The notes under the pieces are model-generated. The model saw only the letters and a list, made by a program, of their open reading frames with translations, was not told the DNA's origin and did no database searches. A DNA stretch of 64,000 nt, taken from contig NZ_VJZP01000013.1 of NCBI RefSeq assembly GCF_007097265.1, positions 25,533 through 89,532 of the forward strand, read 5' to 3'. A program made the position numbers and the translations under genes. Positions within the stretch are counted from its first letter, which is position 1, and every line of letters starts with the position of its first letter. The DNA is from Flavobacterium gawalongense (lineage in GTDB: Bacteria; Bacteroidota; Bacteroidia; Flavobacteriales; Flavobacteriaceae). This document shows positions 1 through 12,811 of this stretch, in pieces.

Positions 1-848
1 GCTCTTTGGGTAATGTATTGGTTACAACCCCAATAATTAAGATTAATAATCCAAATACCAGCCAAGTAAGACATCATTCCTGGGAAAGTAAGATACTTAT
101 TAATATCATTTTGAGAAGAAGTCGCAGTGGGTTCCGGGATAATCATTTTGAAATGCTCCGGAGCTTCTCTCATCAATACTTTGAAACCTGCTATAGCATT
201 TTCGCCAACACCAAAATATTGTCCAACAGTAGTCAAAGCAATGTAAGACGTAACCAGTCCACCAATTATTAAAACAGCAACCTGAATTACATCCGTATAA
301 GCAACCACTTTCATACCTCCTAAAGAGATCACTAAAGCAAAAACGGCAAGCCCGATCATAATAGCATGTAAGTATTCACCACCAGCCAATCCATTAATGG
401 CTACAGCACCTAAATATAAAATAGAAGTCAGGTTAACAAATACATATAAGAACAACCAGAAAACGGCCATAATTAAAGCAGTTGATTCGTTATACCTTGT
501 TTTCAAAAATTGAGGCATCGTGTAAATCTTGTTTTTTAAATAAACAGGAATAAACCAAACGGCTACAATAATCAAAGCAATGGCAGCAATCCACTCATAA
601 GCAGCAACTGCAATTCCTAAAAAGAATCCTTCTCCACTCATTCCAATAAACTGTTCTGCAGAAATATTAGAGGCAATCAATGAGGCGCCAATAGCCCACC
701 ATGTCAGTGTTCCTTCTGCCAGAAAATAAGCTTTGGCATCGTGTTCGTTTTTTTCGCGTTTGCGATAAACGGTATATCCATAAGTGGACACCACGATAAA
801 ATAGATAATAAATACTGCGTAATCTGCGAAGGCAAGGTTCTGGTTCAT
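1..848 (-). CDS. Sodium/sugar symporter, SSS (SGLT) family, C-terminal part outside window
   Basis: Inner-membrane Na+-coupled sugar uptake protein. The reading frame is open from an ATG at 848 to the window edge, giving about 282 N-terminal residues of an expected 500-550. The protein begins MNQNLAFADYAVFIIYF, has a run of hydrophobic segments, and shows SSS hallmarks: AEGTLTWWAIGASLIASNIS (the TM1 region), SAEQFIGMSGEG after it, and NYWGCNQYITQR near the cut end, which corresponds to the sugar-contacting region of Vibrio SGLT. It lies downstream of galE in the same orientation, after a 448-bp gap carrying its own promoter. The substrate is therefore probably galactose (or glucose), importing the monosaccharide released in the periplasm. 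This last point is inference from context. The C-terminus is cut by the window, not by a mutation. Confidence 0.9.
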   Translation of the reverse strand, partial: MNQNLAFADYAVFIIYFIVVSTYGYTVYRKREKNEHDAKAYFLAEGTLTWWAIGASLIASNISAEQFIGMSGEGFFLGIAVAAYEWIAAIALIIVAVWFIPVYLKNKIYTMPQFLKTRYNESTALIMAVFWLFLYVFVNLTSILYLGAVAINGLAGGEYLHAIMIGLAVFALVISLGGMKVVAYTDVIQVAVLIIGGLVTSYIALTTVGQYFGVGENAIAGFKVLMREAPEHFKMIIPEPTATSSQNDINKYLTFPGMMSYLAGIWIINLNYWGCNQYITQR

Positions 849-1296
849 GAGTAAATAGTTTATTAATAGTATTAAAAATAGATTGCATTGGTATATATTA
901 TTTATGAAGTAAAAAGATTCTAATTACAGAATCAATTATTATACATTAATAATACTTGATTAATCTTTAATTTTTTTCAAATATATTATTATTTGTTAAA
1001 TTGACAATTATTTTATTAGGATTATTTTTTATTGTTCATTATTTTAATGAATGCTATAAAAAAAGCAGTTTCAATTGCTATATGTTTTTCTTTACATTCC
1101 ATTGCTTAATTTAAATATAGTTCATCTCATCTCGAAAAACGGGACTAATTATTACAGAAAATGCAATGATCAGCCAATACTCTTTATTTATCTTAAGATT
1201 TAAGATGTAGGGCGTTATTTTACTATCAAAACACTTTATCAGGAAATAATATCCCTTTCTGATTCACTAATCCACTTCAAGTCACCAACTTCTTTG
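849..1296. other. galE-symporter intergenic region (448 bp)
   Basis: No gene is visible on either strand. The region holds the leader and promoter of the symporter gene (see 978-1007). The part nearer galE (about 1020-1296) is AT-rich and shows no convincing terminator; only short, weak dyads are present. Confidence 0.6.
978..1007 (-). promoter_or_regulatory. Promoter of the SSS symporter
   Basis: On the minus strand there is TATATTTG (985-978), an exact match to the Bacteroidota -7 consensus TAnnTTTG, with TTG (1007-1005) 19 bp upstream. The predicted transcript would start near 970 and carry a leader of roughly 120 nt before the ATG at 848. The symporter can thus be transcribed separately from the gal genes above it. 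Confidence 0.6.
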
Positions 1297-2313
1297 TTAT
1301 TTACCTCTAACTTTCTGCTCCCATTTCCAAGCACTTGCTATCCCTTCTTCCAAAGTTGATTCTGTTTTCCATCCAAGAATGTTATTTGCTTTTTCGGTAT
1401 TGGCATAAGCCGAAATAACGTCACCTTCTCTTCTATCAACAATTTTGTATGGTAATTTTTGCCCACTGGCTTTTTCGAAAGCTGTAATCACTTCCAAAAC
1501 AGAACTTCCCGTACCGGTTCCCAAATTAAAAGTTTCTATCTTATCTAAATTCTTTTTATTTACTAATCGTTGCAAAGCAATAACATGCGCTCTTGCTAAG
1601 TCTACAACATGAATATAATCCCGTACACAAGTCCCATCAGGCGTTGGATAATCATCCCCGTAAATCGATAGTTCTTTCCGCAAACCAATTCCGGTTTGGG
1701 TAATAAAGGGTACTAAATTTTGTGGTACTCCAATAGGTAATTCCCCAATTTCCGTCGATGGATGTGAGCCAATAGGATTAAAATAACGCAACAAAATAGC
1801 CTTTATACCACTTACTTTAGCAACATCAGCTATAATTTCTTCGCCAATTTGTTTGGTATTCCCATAAGGCGACATCGCTGGTTGAATTGCTGCCGATTCA
1901 GTAATAGGCATTGTTTCGGCTTGGCCATAAACGGTGCAAGAGGAGCTAAAAATAAAATGAGCCTCTGGTTTTTGTTGCAATTCCTGAAGTAAATAGATTA
2001 AAGTATTAATATTATTTTCATAATACAACAAAGGATCTTTTACACTCTCACCAACCGCTTTAGAAGCCGCAAAATGGATTACACCAGCAACATCAGAATG
2101 TCTTTTGAAAAAATCCTGAACCGCTGTTTTCTCTCTCAAATCCAGCTTTTCAAAAACAGGTGTTTTACCCGTTATAGCGACAATTCCCTTTAAAACTTCT
2201 TCAGACGAATTAGAAAGATTATCGATAATTACAACTTCGAAACCTTCATTTTGTAATTCAACTACAGTATGCGAACCTATAAAGCCTAAGCCGCCTGTAA
2301 CTAGTATTTTCAT
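1297..2313 (-). CDS. galE: UDP-glucose 4-epimerase
   Basis: Cytoplasmic Leloir-pathway enzyme interconverting UDP-galactose and UDP-glucose. The 338 residues match the usual GalE length. The N-terminal Rossmann motif GGLGFIGSH (NAD binding, residues 7-15) is intact, and the short-chain dehydrogenase catalytic set is visible: the serine cluster IFSSSCTVYG (121-130), then Tyr150 and Lys154 in SPYGNTK. The final domain has the GalE features GDDYPTPDGTCVRDYIHV and RREGDVISAYAN. It is the last enzyme gene of the minus-strand galactoside cluster, 115 bp after the GH36 gene, and completes the pathway with galK and galT upstream. The start at 2313 gives the Rossmann motif immediately, as is normal. 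Confidence 0.96.
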   Translation of the reverse strand: MKILVTGGLGFIGSHTVVELQNEGFEVVIIDNLSNSSEEVLKGIVAITGKTPVFEKLDLREKTAVQDFFKRHSDVAGVIHFAASKAVGESVKDPLLYYENNINTLIYLLQELQQKPEAHFIFSSSCTVYGQAETMPITESAAIQPAMSPYGNTKQIGEEIIADVAKVSGIKAILLRYFNPIGSHPSTEIGELPIGVPQNLVPFITQTGIGLRKELSIYGDDYPTPDGTCVRDYIHVVDLARAHVIALQRLVNKKNLDKIETFNLGTGTGSSVLEVITAFEKASGQKLPYKIVDRREGDVISAYANTEKANNILGWKTESTLEEGIASAWKWEQKVRGK

Positions 2314-2428
2314 AATTTATTTTTTATAATGTATTTGACTTCCGATGTTATTATTATGAATTGATTTTCAAAAAATCTATTCATTCTATAAAGCAAATAT
2401 TTTTTATCTTTTCTACTTTTTGGTTGCC

Positions 2429-4651
2429 TTATTTCAATTCAGTAATTTCAAGAATAACGCTAGTTCTTTGCAAAGTAACATTAGGATTAACACCAACTTT
2501 CATAAGAAAATCTCCCGTATATACCTTCTCCGAAGAGATCGATGATTTAGTCCCCGGATACAAGTTAATTTCCTTAACAGTGTATTTTTTATTTGGATCC
2601 AATCCATCCAAAACAACAGGTCTTTGTGTTGCGGTTATCTTGAAGCGGTTATTTACCAAATAATTAAAAACAATCGCTTTACTCTTGTCTGGATTAACAT
2701 ACATAAGTGCCGAGATATCATTTTCATGGGGATTTATTAAACGATACAAATCGCCATGCCATACAATATCTTTAAAAGAATTATAATTAGCAATTGCCTG
2801 TTTGCAGAATAATTTATCCTTTTCATTTAAATGACTTACTACTATATCAAAACCTAATTTTCCCATACTCGCCACGTCAATTCTAAACTTTAGTGGTTGT
2901 TTCCCCCAGTCAGTAACGTGGTTATCGGTAGCGATAGCAGGAAAAAAATAAGAATAATCCCATTGCATAAATATTCTTTCCACGGGCTCAGTATCATCAC
3001 TTGGCCAAAATTCCGTAAAATATTTAAGTAATTCATAATCCCCGCGACCACCCCCGCCAGAACACAACATCATAGGCACTTTAGGATATTTGGCACGAAT
3101 TCTCTCCAACACTTTATACAAACCTCTTACATAATCTATATATAAATTAGATTGAGGAATTCCTTTTTTGTTAAGATATGCCGAATACGCATTGTAAATA
3201 ACTGCATTGCAATCCCATTTTATAAAAGCTAATTCGGGATTTTTGGTAAACAGATTGTCTACAATTCCAAATACAAAATCCTGTACTTCTGGATTAGACA
3301 AATCCAGTACTAGCTGATTGCGATAATAAACTTCAGGTCTCTCAGGTTGTCGGATAACCCAATCAAGATGTTTTTCGTATAATTCACTTTTTGGGTTTAC
3401 CATTTCGGGTTCAATCCAAATCCCAAACTTAATCCCTTCTTTTTTTGCTTCTTTCACCAAATAACCCAAGCCATGCGGCAACTTTTTGACATTTTCTTGC
3501 CAGTCACCAAGACCAGCTTTGTCATCATTTCGAGGATGTTTATTGCCAAACCACCCATCGTCTAATAAGAACATATCGACTCCTAAGTCTTTTGCATCCT
3601 TAAATAATGAAGTTATTTTGTTTTCATCAAAATCAAAATAGGTAGCTTCCCAATTGTTCAATAAAGTAAGTCGCTCTCCTTGACCATCTAACAATCGGTA
3701 TTTTCGAGCCCAATCATGAAGGTTTCGGCTCGCTTCCCCTGTACCATGATTAGACAATGCATATATTAAAGATGGCGTTTTAAAAATTTGATTTGCCGGC
3801 AGTAAATATTCTGAGGCATACGGATTAATTCCTGCGATAAGGCGAAGATTTTTGTAAGAGTCTATTTCAAAATCCAGTTTAAAATTGCTACTCCAAGCAA
3901 GTTGACCTAACAAAACTGTCCCCTCATTTTCGGAAGCGGGTCTACCAAACGACACTATGAAATTTGGCGTTTGCAAAAGCATAGCTCTTGTTCCCAGTTT
4001 AGAATCTACGGTTCTTATGCCTTGCAAAAGTTTTGATTCAACGGGCTGCATTTCCTTTAAATATTCCCCTTGAAAACTGGTAAGATAAAAGTCTTTATTG
4101 GTAAAATATAAATTAGCAGAAGCAAATTTTTGTAACAAAACAGGTTCCTTTTCACTGTGTTTTATCTCAGTCCATTGTTCGATTATATTTTCTTTTGTCC
4201 AAACTTTATAGTACAAAGTAACTTCAAAAGGATAAAGTGAATCCTTTAAAACAATACTTGTAAGAGAAGAGTTTTCGTCGATTTTTTCTTTTTTATGACT
4301 AACATATTTCAGTTCTAACGAAGGGTTTCCATCGGTATGTTTGACTTGAATAGCAGGTTCAGAAAAATTCCATGTTCCTGCAGGTGTATAGGTTGCATTA
4401 TAAATTCCCGCATTCTCGTCTTTAAAATTATAACCATCTGAAACAGCGGGATATTCACTGACATTTTCAAGAGGTTTACCAAAATAAATAGTCCTCAATC
4501 GGTTGTCATCATCCGTTTGTAACAACATAAGATTACTATCGGTTGCAATAGGAATAGTCACTTTCTGAGCTGACAGATTAATGACACTTATCATAAAATA
4601 TAAAGTGAACATATATTTTTTATTAAAATAGGATTCTAGTTTTTCTTTCAT
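2429..4651 (-). CDS. Alpha-galactosidase, GH36
   Basis: Hydrolyses terminal alpha-galactosides in the periplasm. From the chosen ATG at 4651 the protein has 740 residues and a signal peptide ending near LSAQ (residue 29). The frame stays open upstream to an ATG at 4699, but that start would put charged residues ahead of the signal. GH36 motifs in order: FLLDDGWFG (361-369), GIWIEPEMV, KWDCN with nucleophile Asp480, CSGGGGRGD (530-538) and PSDDTEP (550-556), which holds the acid/base Asp. The paired Asp364-Asp365 that contact the galactose C4/C6 hydroxyls are kept, unlike in the GH27 protein of this window. It lies between the LacZ-type GH2 gene and galE, so its galactose feeds the Leloir pathway. 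Confidence 0.93.
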   Translation of the reverse strand: MKEKLESYFNKKYMFTLYFMISVINLSAQKVTIPIATDSNLMLLQTDDDNRLRTIYFGKPLENVSEYPAVSDGYNFKDENAGIYNATYTPAGTWNFSEPAIQVKHTDGNPSLELKYVSHKKEKIDENSSLTSIVLKDSLYPFEVTLYYKVWTKENIIEQWTEIKHSEKEPVLLQKFASANLYFTNKDFYLTSFQGEYLKEMQPVESKLLQGIRTVDSKLGTRAMLLQTPNFIVSFGRPASENEGTVLLGQLAWSSNFKLDFEIDSYKNLRLIAGINPYASEYLLPANQIFKTPSLIYALSNHGTGEASRNLHDWARKYRLLDGQGERLTLLNNWEATYFDFDENKITSLFKDAKDLGVDMFLLDDGWFGNKHPRNDDKAGLGDWQENVKKLPHGLGYLVKEAKKEGIKFGIWIEPEMVNPKSELYEKHLDWVIRQPERPEVYYRNQLVLDLSNPEVQDFVFGIVDNLFTKNPELAFIKWDCNAVIYNAYSAYLNKKGIPQSNLYIDYVRGLYKVLERIRAKYPKVPMMLCSGGGGRGDYELLKYFTEFWPSDDTEPVERIFMQWDYSYFFPAIATDNHVTDWGKQPLKFRIDVASMGKLGFDIVVSHLNEKDKLFCKQAIANYNSFKDIVWHGDLYRLINPHENDISALMYVNPDKSKAIVFNYLVNNRFKITATQRPVVLDGLDPNKKYTVKEINLYPGTKSSISSEKVYTGDFLMKVGVNPNVTLQRTSVILEITELK

Positions 4652-4744
4652 AATTCTTGTTCTAAATGTCATCATCTTTATCGGGTATACAATTTTCATG
4701 ACTCTTCATGCATTCCAAAAACGTCATGGGTTTTTATAACTATT

Positions 4745-7903
<3,159 letters not shown>

Positions 7904-7951
7904 TTACTTTTATCAGATAAACATTAAAAGAGATCGGATGTTTATAAGAGA

Positions 7952-7998
7952 TGACAAATGATTAATTTACTATAATATAGCTTATTAACCATTTGTCA
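7952..7998. repeat. Long inverted repeat between susD1 and the GH2 gene
   Basis: Two 14-nt arms, TGACAAATGATTAA (7952-7965) and TTAACCATTTGTCA (7985-7998), pair with a single mismatch around a 19-nt AT-rich loop. It lies in the 163-bp gap of the minus-strand operon. No U-tract follows it, so it is more likely a transcript-processing or stabilising hairpin, or an operator, than a terminator. Confidence 0.55.
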
Positions 7999-8042
7999 AA
8001 TTCTTATTTTAATCTTTTATTAATTAAAATGTATAACCCATA

Positions 8043-9560
8043 TTACCAGTTGGCATTTTGTGTCATTTTTGGGTTATTATTTAACTCACTTTCCGGAATA
8101 GGAAAGTAGTTGTATTTAGCCGAGTAATTAAGATACCCCCCAACTTGACTTTCTTTGATTACTTTTTCTAAAGTACCCCATCTTCTTAAATCATACCAAT
8201 GAATACCCTCACGAGCAAATTCAACATTTCTTTGATGCATAATCTCATCCATCATTTGAGCTTGATTCCATGCGATCATTGTGATATTAGCTAACTTCGC
8301 TCTGTCTCTTATTCTTTTAACTAAAGGAATAGCTTCAAGTACTTTTCCTTGCATCGTTTTGGCTTCAGCAAGCATTAAAAGTACATCAGCATAACGCATT
8401 GCATATTCGTTCAATTCTGATTTCCAATCTCCTTCATCGTTATTCCACCAGTTTTGATTTTTTCTTATCCAGATATCAGTCGCCTTAAACTTAGATGTGA
8501 AATTATAATTATAATAAACACAACCCGGATAATCCCATGCCAAAGTAGCAAGAGCTCTAGGATCAAAACTACCATCCGTGGTTTTCTCTTTGGTCATAGC
8601 GTCTAATAATTTTTTTGAAGGCAACAACTCAAACCATCCTCCAACTTCTCCTGGCGCTAATTCTTGAGCCATAGTTGTTGCTCTTGTTCTTTCTGATGGA
8701 TTTCCACCCCAAATAGTAGCACCACCTTGTCTGCTGAACTGAATTTCAAACACTGATTCCTTGCTATTTTCATGTTTACCATCAAATAATTGTGCGTAAT
8801 CGTCCAAAAGACCAAACCCATTTGCGGTTTCGTTATTTACCAGCTTAGAAAATTGCTCTTCGGCTTTAGCCCAATCTTTTAAATATAAATACGATTTTCC
8901 AAGGTAAGCGATTGCCGTATTTTTCGTTACTCTACCTTTTAAAGCTGAAGGATAGATCTCAGGTAGAGGACTTGTTGCCGCCGCTTGAAAATCTGCAATT
9001 ATCTGTTTCCACACTTCTTCTTCCGTTGATTTTTCTTTAAAATAATCTGCCGATTCTTCTACTAAATCTGTAAAAATTGGAACACTACCAAATTCATTTA
9101 CTAAATTAAAATAATTCAATCCTCTAAGAAAAGTAGCTTCAGCAACGATTTGTGCTCTTTTTGTTTCATCAATATTTTTGATTTGAGGCGCATAATTGAT
9201 TACTTGATTCGCACGAAATATACCAATATACATCGCTTTATACATACCGGTAGTCTCACTTGTACTAGGTGTATTTTTATAGCTAGAAACTGCATAACGC
9301 CCAGGCACATCATTTCTTGCAACAAAATTTTCTGTTCTGTTTTCTTTCAACTGCATCGCTTGTATTTCCCAATAACCCGCGTTATTGTTGTCTACTAAAA
9401 CATTGTAAACAGTCGCTAATCCAGACTCCAAATCCTCAGGAGTTTGCCAGAAAGAACCGGTTGTTACTTTACTAGGGTTTTGTAATTCGAGGTTATCGGA
9501 ACAAGAACTTAGCAAAGCTAGTCCTCCCATAAAATATAATATAATTAATTTCTTTTTCAT
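8043..9560 (-). CDS. SusD-like outer-membrane glycan-binding lipoprotein
   Basis: Surface lipoprotein that caps the partner SusC channel and binds oligosaccharide. It has 505 residues. The lipobox LLSSC puts the lipidated Cys at about residue 20, followed by acidic residues typical of surface export in Bacteroidota. Family features are present: an N-terminal half with TPR-like helices (FLRGLNYFNLVNEFGSVP), and the SusD/RagB C-terminal region with RYADVLLMLAEA, a VKRIRDRA segment and REGIHWYDLRRWGTL near the end. It starts 11 bp after the susC stop, the usual coupled order. Its place in the galactoside cluster suggests a galacto-oligosaccharide ligand, which is inference. Confidence 0.93.
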   Translation of the reverse strand: MKKKLIILYFMGGLALLSSCSDNLELQNPSKVTTGSFWQTPEDLESGLATVYNVLVDNNNAGYWEIQAMQLKENRTENFVARNDVPGRYAVSSYKNTPSTSETTGMYKAMYIGIFRANQVINYAPQIKNIDETKRAQIVAEATFLRGLNYFNLVNEFGSVPIFTDLVEESADYFKEKSTEEEVWKQIIADFQAAATSPLPEIYPSALKGRVTKNTAIAYLGKSYLYLKDWAKAEEQFSKLVNNETANGFGLLDDYAQLFDGKHENSKESVFEIQFSRQGGATIWGGNPSERTRATTMAQELAPGEVGGWFELLPSKKLLDAMTKEKTTDGSFDPRALATLAWDYPGCVYYNYNFTSKFKATDIWIRKNQNWWNNDEGDWKSELNEYAMRYADVLLMLAEAKTMQGKVLEAIPLVKRIRDRAKLANITMIAWNQAQMMDEIMHQRNVEFAREGIHWYDLRRWGTLEKVIKESQVGGYLNYSAKYNYFPIPESELNNNPKMTQNANW

Positions 9561-9571
9561 TTTTCGTTGAT

Positions 9572-12500
9572 TTAAAAGTTAAGTTGCATACCAAAAATAA
9601 TGGTTTTGCTTAATGGATACGATTTATAATCTATTCCTCTACCTCCAAGTCCATCAGCCGAAACGTCTGGATTATATCCTGTATATTTAGTAGCAGTAAA
9701 AAGATTATCTCCTGCAACATAGAATCGACATCTGTCAATTTCTAATTTTTTACTTAAATCATTAGGAAATGTATATCCTAATTGAATCGTTTTTATTCTA
9801 AGATAAGAACCATTTTCAAGGAAACGATCTGAATAATCAGCTCCATTATCATTAGGATCATCAATATTTAATCTTGGGAAATTAGAGTTTGGATTAAAAG
9901 TAAACGAATCTAATGTTGCTCTAGAGTAATTAATATTAGCTCTTACAGTTTGTAGATCTGTATTATTTCCGTTATATATTTCATTTCCTTGAACCCCTTG
10001 AGCAGCAACGGTCAAATCAATTCCTTTCCAATCTGCTTGAATACGTAATCCATATTCAAAATCAGGAAAAGCACTTCCTCTAAATTGTCTGTCTCCAGCG
10101 TCAATTTTTCCATCTCCATTAAAATCAACATATCTTATGTCTCCTATTTGTGCTCTAGGTTGAATAGGACTTCCATTTACATTATGTGCATCCAGTTCCT
10201 CTTGTGATCTGAATAATCCATCAGTCTTAACAAGGAAAAAAGAATAAATAGGATATCCTACTTTACTGTAAGTCACTGCTGATCCATGAAATGATCCACT
10301 AGAACCTGCAAGAATCTGACTTCCTGTGCTCAATTCTTCAACACGATTTTTTACACTTGAAATATTAGAAGTTATAGAGAAATTAACTTCTCCCACCTTT
10401 TGATTAAGCGTTAACCCCATCTCAAAACCTTTATTTGAAACCTTACCCGCATTAGTGTAAGGATCATTACTAGACCCAACTGACAAAGGAATTGGCACAC
10501 GTAAAAGTAAATCTGATGTGTTTTTTTGAAAGTAGTCAAAAGTATAATCTAATTTACCATTCCATAAACCTAAATCAAAACCAACATTGGCTGTCGAAGT
10601 TGATTCCCATTTTAATCCAATCGCAGGATATTCTGTTTGAATATTACCTATCCAAAGTGTATTCGGCTCTCCTGTACCATAGCTTATTCCTGATGTAATT
10701 GATCCAAGATATTGGTAATCTCCAATTTCTTGATTTCCTAATATACCATAACTTGTACGTAACTTAAATTCAGATACAGGTAAGTCTAGGTTTTTAAAAA
10801 AATCTTCTTTTCCTATTCCCCATGCTGCAGAAATTGAAGGGAAATTTCCCCATTTATTTTCTGGACTAAAACGAGAGGAACCATCACGTCTAAAAGTTGC
10901 CGTAAGAATATATTTGTTATCGTAAGAATATATCGCACGTCCAAGATAAGAAATCAATTTACTCTCAGTAGCATACCCTGAAATAGATGGTTGTTCAGCA
11001 CCTGCCAGAACAAATATACCATCTGGCATTCCTTGTACAGAACCTAAAATAGAACGGAAATTATTTTGATAAACAGTATGTCCTGCTAATAAATTTACAG
11101 AATGCTTACCGAATTTTTTTGAGTAATTTAAAGTGTTTTCAATTTGATAATATTGGTTTAAATCACTTCCTTCCGCTAAAGTATTTTTTAAATTCTTGAA
11201 GAATCCTCCAACTTCATAACGTGGCGTATAGTTATAACTCTTATGCTCAGAAAGTGTTACCCCTACATTTAATTTATATTTAAAGCCATCAAAAAAACTT
11301 GCTTCAGCATAGGTATTAATCAATGCTTGGTAGTAATCGTTTTTCACATCAAAAAGATTCAAAGCCGCTACTGGATTGAATATATCCGTAACCGCACCTG
11401 ACGCTCCACCATATCCGCCTACAGCATCTTCATTATAAATTGCAAACCCGGGAATCATAGATATAGCCGCTCCAAGAATATTTCTTCCTTGCCCTGGCAT
11501 GCCTGGCAAATCATTTCTTTTTTCTTTGGTCAACATTACTGTTTCTCCAATTTTAAAAATACCCTTCTTGTAATCCGATTTAACTCTTAAGTTGACACGG
11601 TCATAATTTGTTTCCTTTATAACTCCTTCTTGATTAAAGTAGCTTAATGACATATTATATTTTAAATTATCCGATCCTCCAGAAAGCCCTAATGAATAGT
11701 TTTGTGTAGGAGCAGTTCTAAATATTTCATTCTGCCAATTAATTCCCGCACCAGGAACTTCCGGATTTAGAGCAATGTCTAACGGTGCTTTTCCTGCAGC
11801 ACTATATGCAGCATTACTTACTTTTGCCCATTCTTCTTGATTTAACAGATCTAGCTTTTTAGTAACACTGGCAACACCATAAAAAGAATCGAAGCTAACT
11901 TTCATCTCCCCTTTTTTTCCACTTTTTGTAGTAATCAAAATTACACCGTTTGCAGCTCTTGAACCATAAATTGCAGCCGCAGAAGCATCTTTCAAAACTT
12001 GAATTGATTCGATGTCATTTGGGTTAAGGTTATTCATTGACGCAACAGCAATATCATCAACTAATATCAAAGGATTGTTATTGTTTAATGATCCGGCACC
12101 TCTAATCTGAATTCTCGTTCCAGAACCAGGAGCACCTCCTGCAGACTCTACAGTAACACCTGCAATTTTACCTTGTATCGCACTTCCTAAATTAGTATTA
12201 CTTTGAGAATCTAATTGTGCAGCTTTTAATCCTCCAACGGCTCCTGTCAAATCACTTTTTTTAACAGTACCATATCCAATTACTACTACTTCTTCTAATG
12301 TATTATTTTCTTCTTGGAGTGAAATGTTTATCACATTTCTACCCGCAATAGCCTCTTCAACTTTAACATATCCAATGTAGGAGAAAACTAGTGTAGCATT
12401 AGGGTCAGCTACATTTAATTTATAATTCCCATCACCGTCTGTCATGGTTGCATTTGTCGTTCCTTTGACGACTACAGAAGCGCCAATAACTGTTTGGGAT

Positions 12501-12646
12501 GTTTTTTGATCTACAACAGACCCTGTAATAATATTCTGAGCCTGTAAACTAATACACGAGGTCATAATGATTATTGACAGAGTGAGTTTAGATGTTAAGA
12601 ATGTTTTAATCCTTAACAACTGATTTACGTTCTTCATGGTTTTCAT
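9572..12646 (-). CDS. SusC-like TonB-dependent outer-membrane transporter
   Basis: Imports oligosaccharide across the outer membrane with energy from TonB. The protein has 1024 residues. The signal region (about 1-36) ends LQAQ. A carboxypeptidase-regulatory-like beta-sandwich (about 38-112, GSVVDQKTSQTVIGASVVVKG) follows, then the TonB-box region EEVVVIGYGTVKK (118-130), a plug domain with the SusC signature LKDASAAAIYGSRAANGVI, and a long barrel ending in FGMQLNF with the aromatic last residue expected of outer-membrane barrels. ATGs at 12646 and 12637 are both possible starts. It begins a susC-susD pair 165 bp after galT. Substrate is inferred from neighbours as galactoside. Confidence 0.94.
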   Translation of the reverse strand: MKTMKNVNQLLRIKTFLTSKLTLSIIIMTSCISLQAQNIITGSVVDQKTSQTVIGASVVVKGTTNATMTDGDGNYKLNVADPNATLVFSYIGYVKVEEAIAGRNVINISLQEENNTLEEVVVIGYGTVKKSDLTGAVGGLKAAQLDSQSNTNLGSAIQGKIAGVTVESAGGAPGSGTRIQIRGAGSLNNNNPLILVDDIAVASMNNLNPNDIESIQVLKDASAAAIYGSRAANGVILITTKSGKKGEMKVSFDSFYGVASVTKKLDLLNQEEWAKVSNAAYSAAGKAPLDIALNPEVPGAGINWQNEIFRTAPTQNYSLGLSGGSDNLKYNMSLSYFNQEGVIKETNYDRVNLRVKSDYKKGIFKIGETVMLTKEKRNDLPGMPGQGRNILGAAISMIPGFAIYNEDAVGGYGGASGAVTDIFNPVAALNLFDVKNDYYQALINTYAEASFFDGFKYKLNVGVTLSEHKSYNYTPRYEVGGFFKNLKNTLAEGSDLNQYYQIENTLNYSKKFGKHSVNLLAGHTVYQNNFRSILGSVQGMPDGIFVLAGAEQPSISGYATESKLISYLGRAIYSYDNKYILTATFRRDGSSRFSPENKWGNFPSISAAWGIGKEDFFKNLDLPVSEFKLRTSYGILGNQEIGDYQYLGSITSGISYGTGEPNTLWIGNIQTEYPAIGLKWESTSTANVGFDLGLWNGKLDYTFDYFQKNTSDLLLRVPIPLSVGSSNDPYTNAGKVSNKGFEMGLTLNQKVGEVNFSITSNISSVKNRVEELSTGSQILAGSSGSFHGSAVTYSKVGYPIYSFFLVKTDGLFRSQEELDAHNVNGSPIQPRAQIGDIRYVDFNGDGKIDAGDRQFRGSAFPDFEYGLRIQADWKGIDLTVAAQGVQGNEIYNGNNTDLQTVRANINYSRATLDSFTFNPNSNFPRLNIDDPNDNGADYSDRFLENGSYLRIKTIQLGYTFPNDLSKKLEIDRCRFYVAGDNLFTATKYTGYNPDVSADGLGGRGIDYKSYPLSKTIIFGMQLNF

Positions 12647-12811
12647 AAATTCATGGTTTTAAAAATTGGTTGGTTAATAAAATTTTTTTGTGTTTATTTA
12701 ATTATCCTTTTAAAAAGAGACAAAAGATTAGTAGCCTTCCTTGGAAAAGAAAGAAATTGAAATTGAGCTCGAAATCAATTCATTCGGAATTTTTACTATA
12801 TTTTGTGTAGT

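Noticed and set aside
667..888. 73-codon minus-strand frame starting at 888
   Set aside because: It is another frame of the symporter gene's 5' end. The real frame starts at 848 and runs off the window.
12700..12760. Promoter for susC1 with ATCTTTTG on the minus strand
   Set aside because: The hexamer does not fit TAnnTTTG and no TTG is at the right spacing; it is not reported as a promoter.
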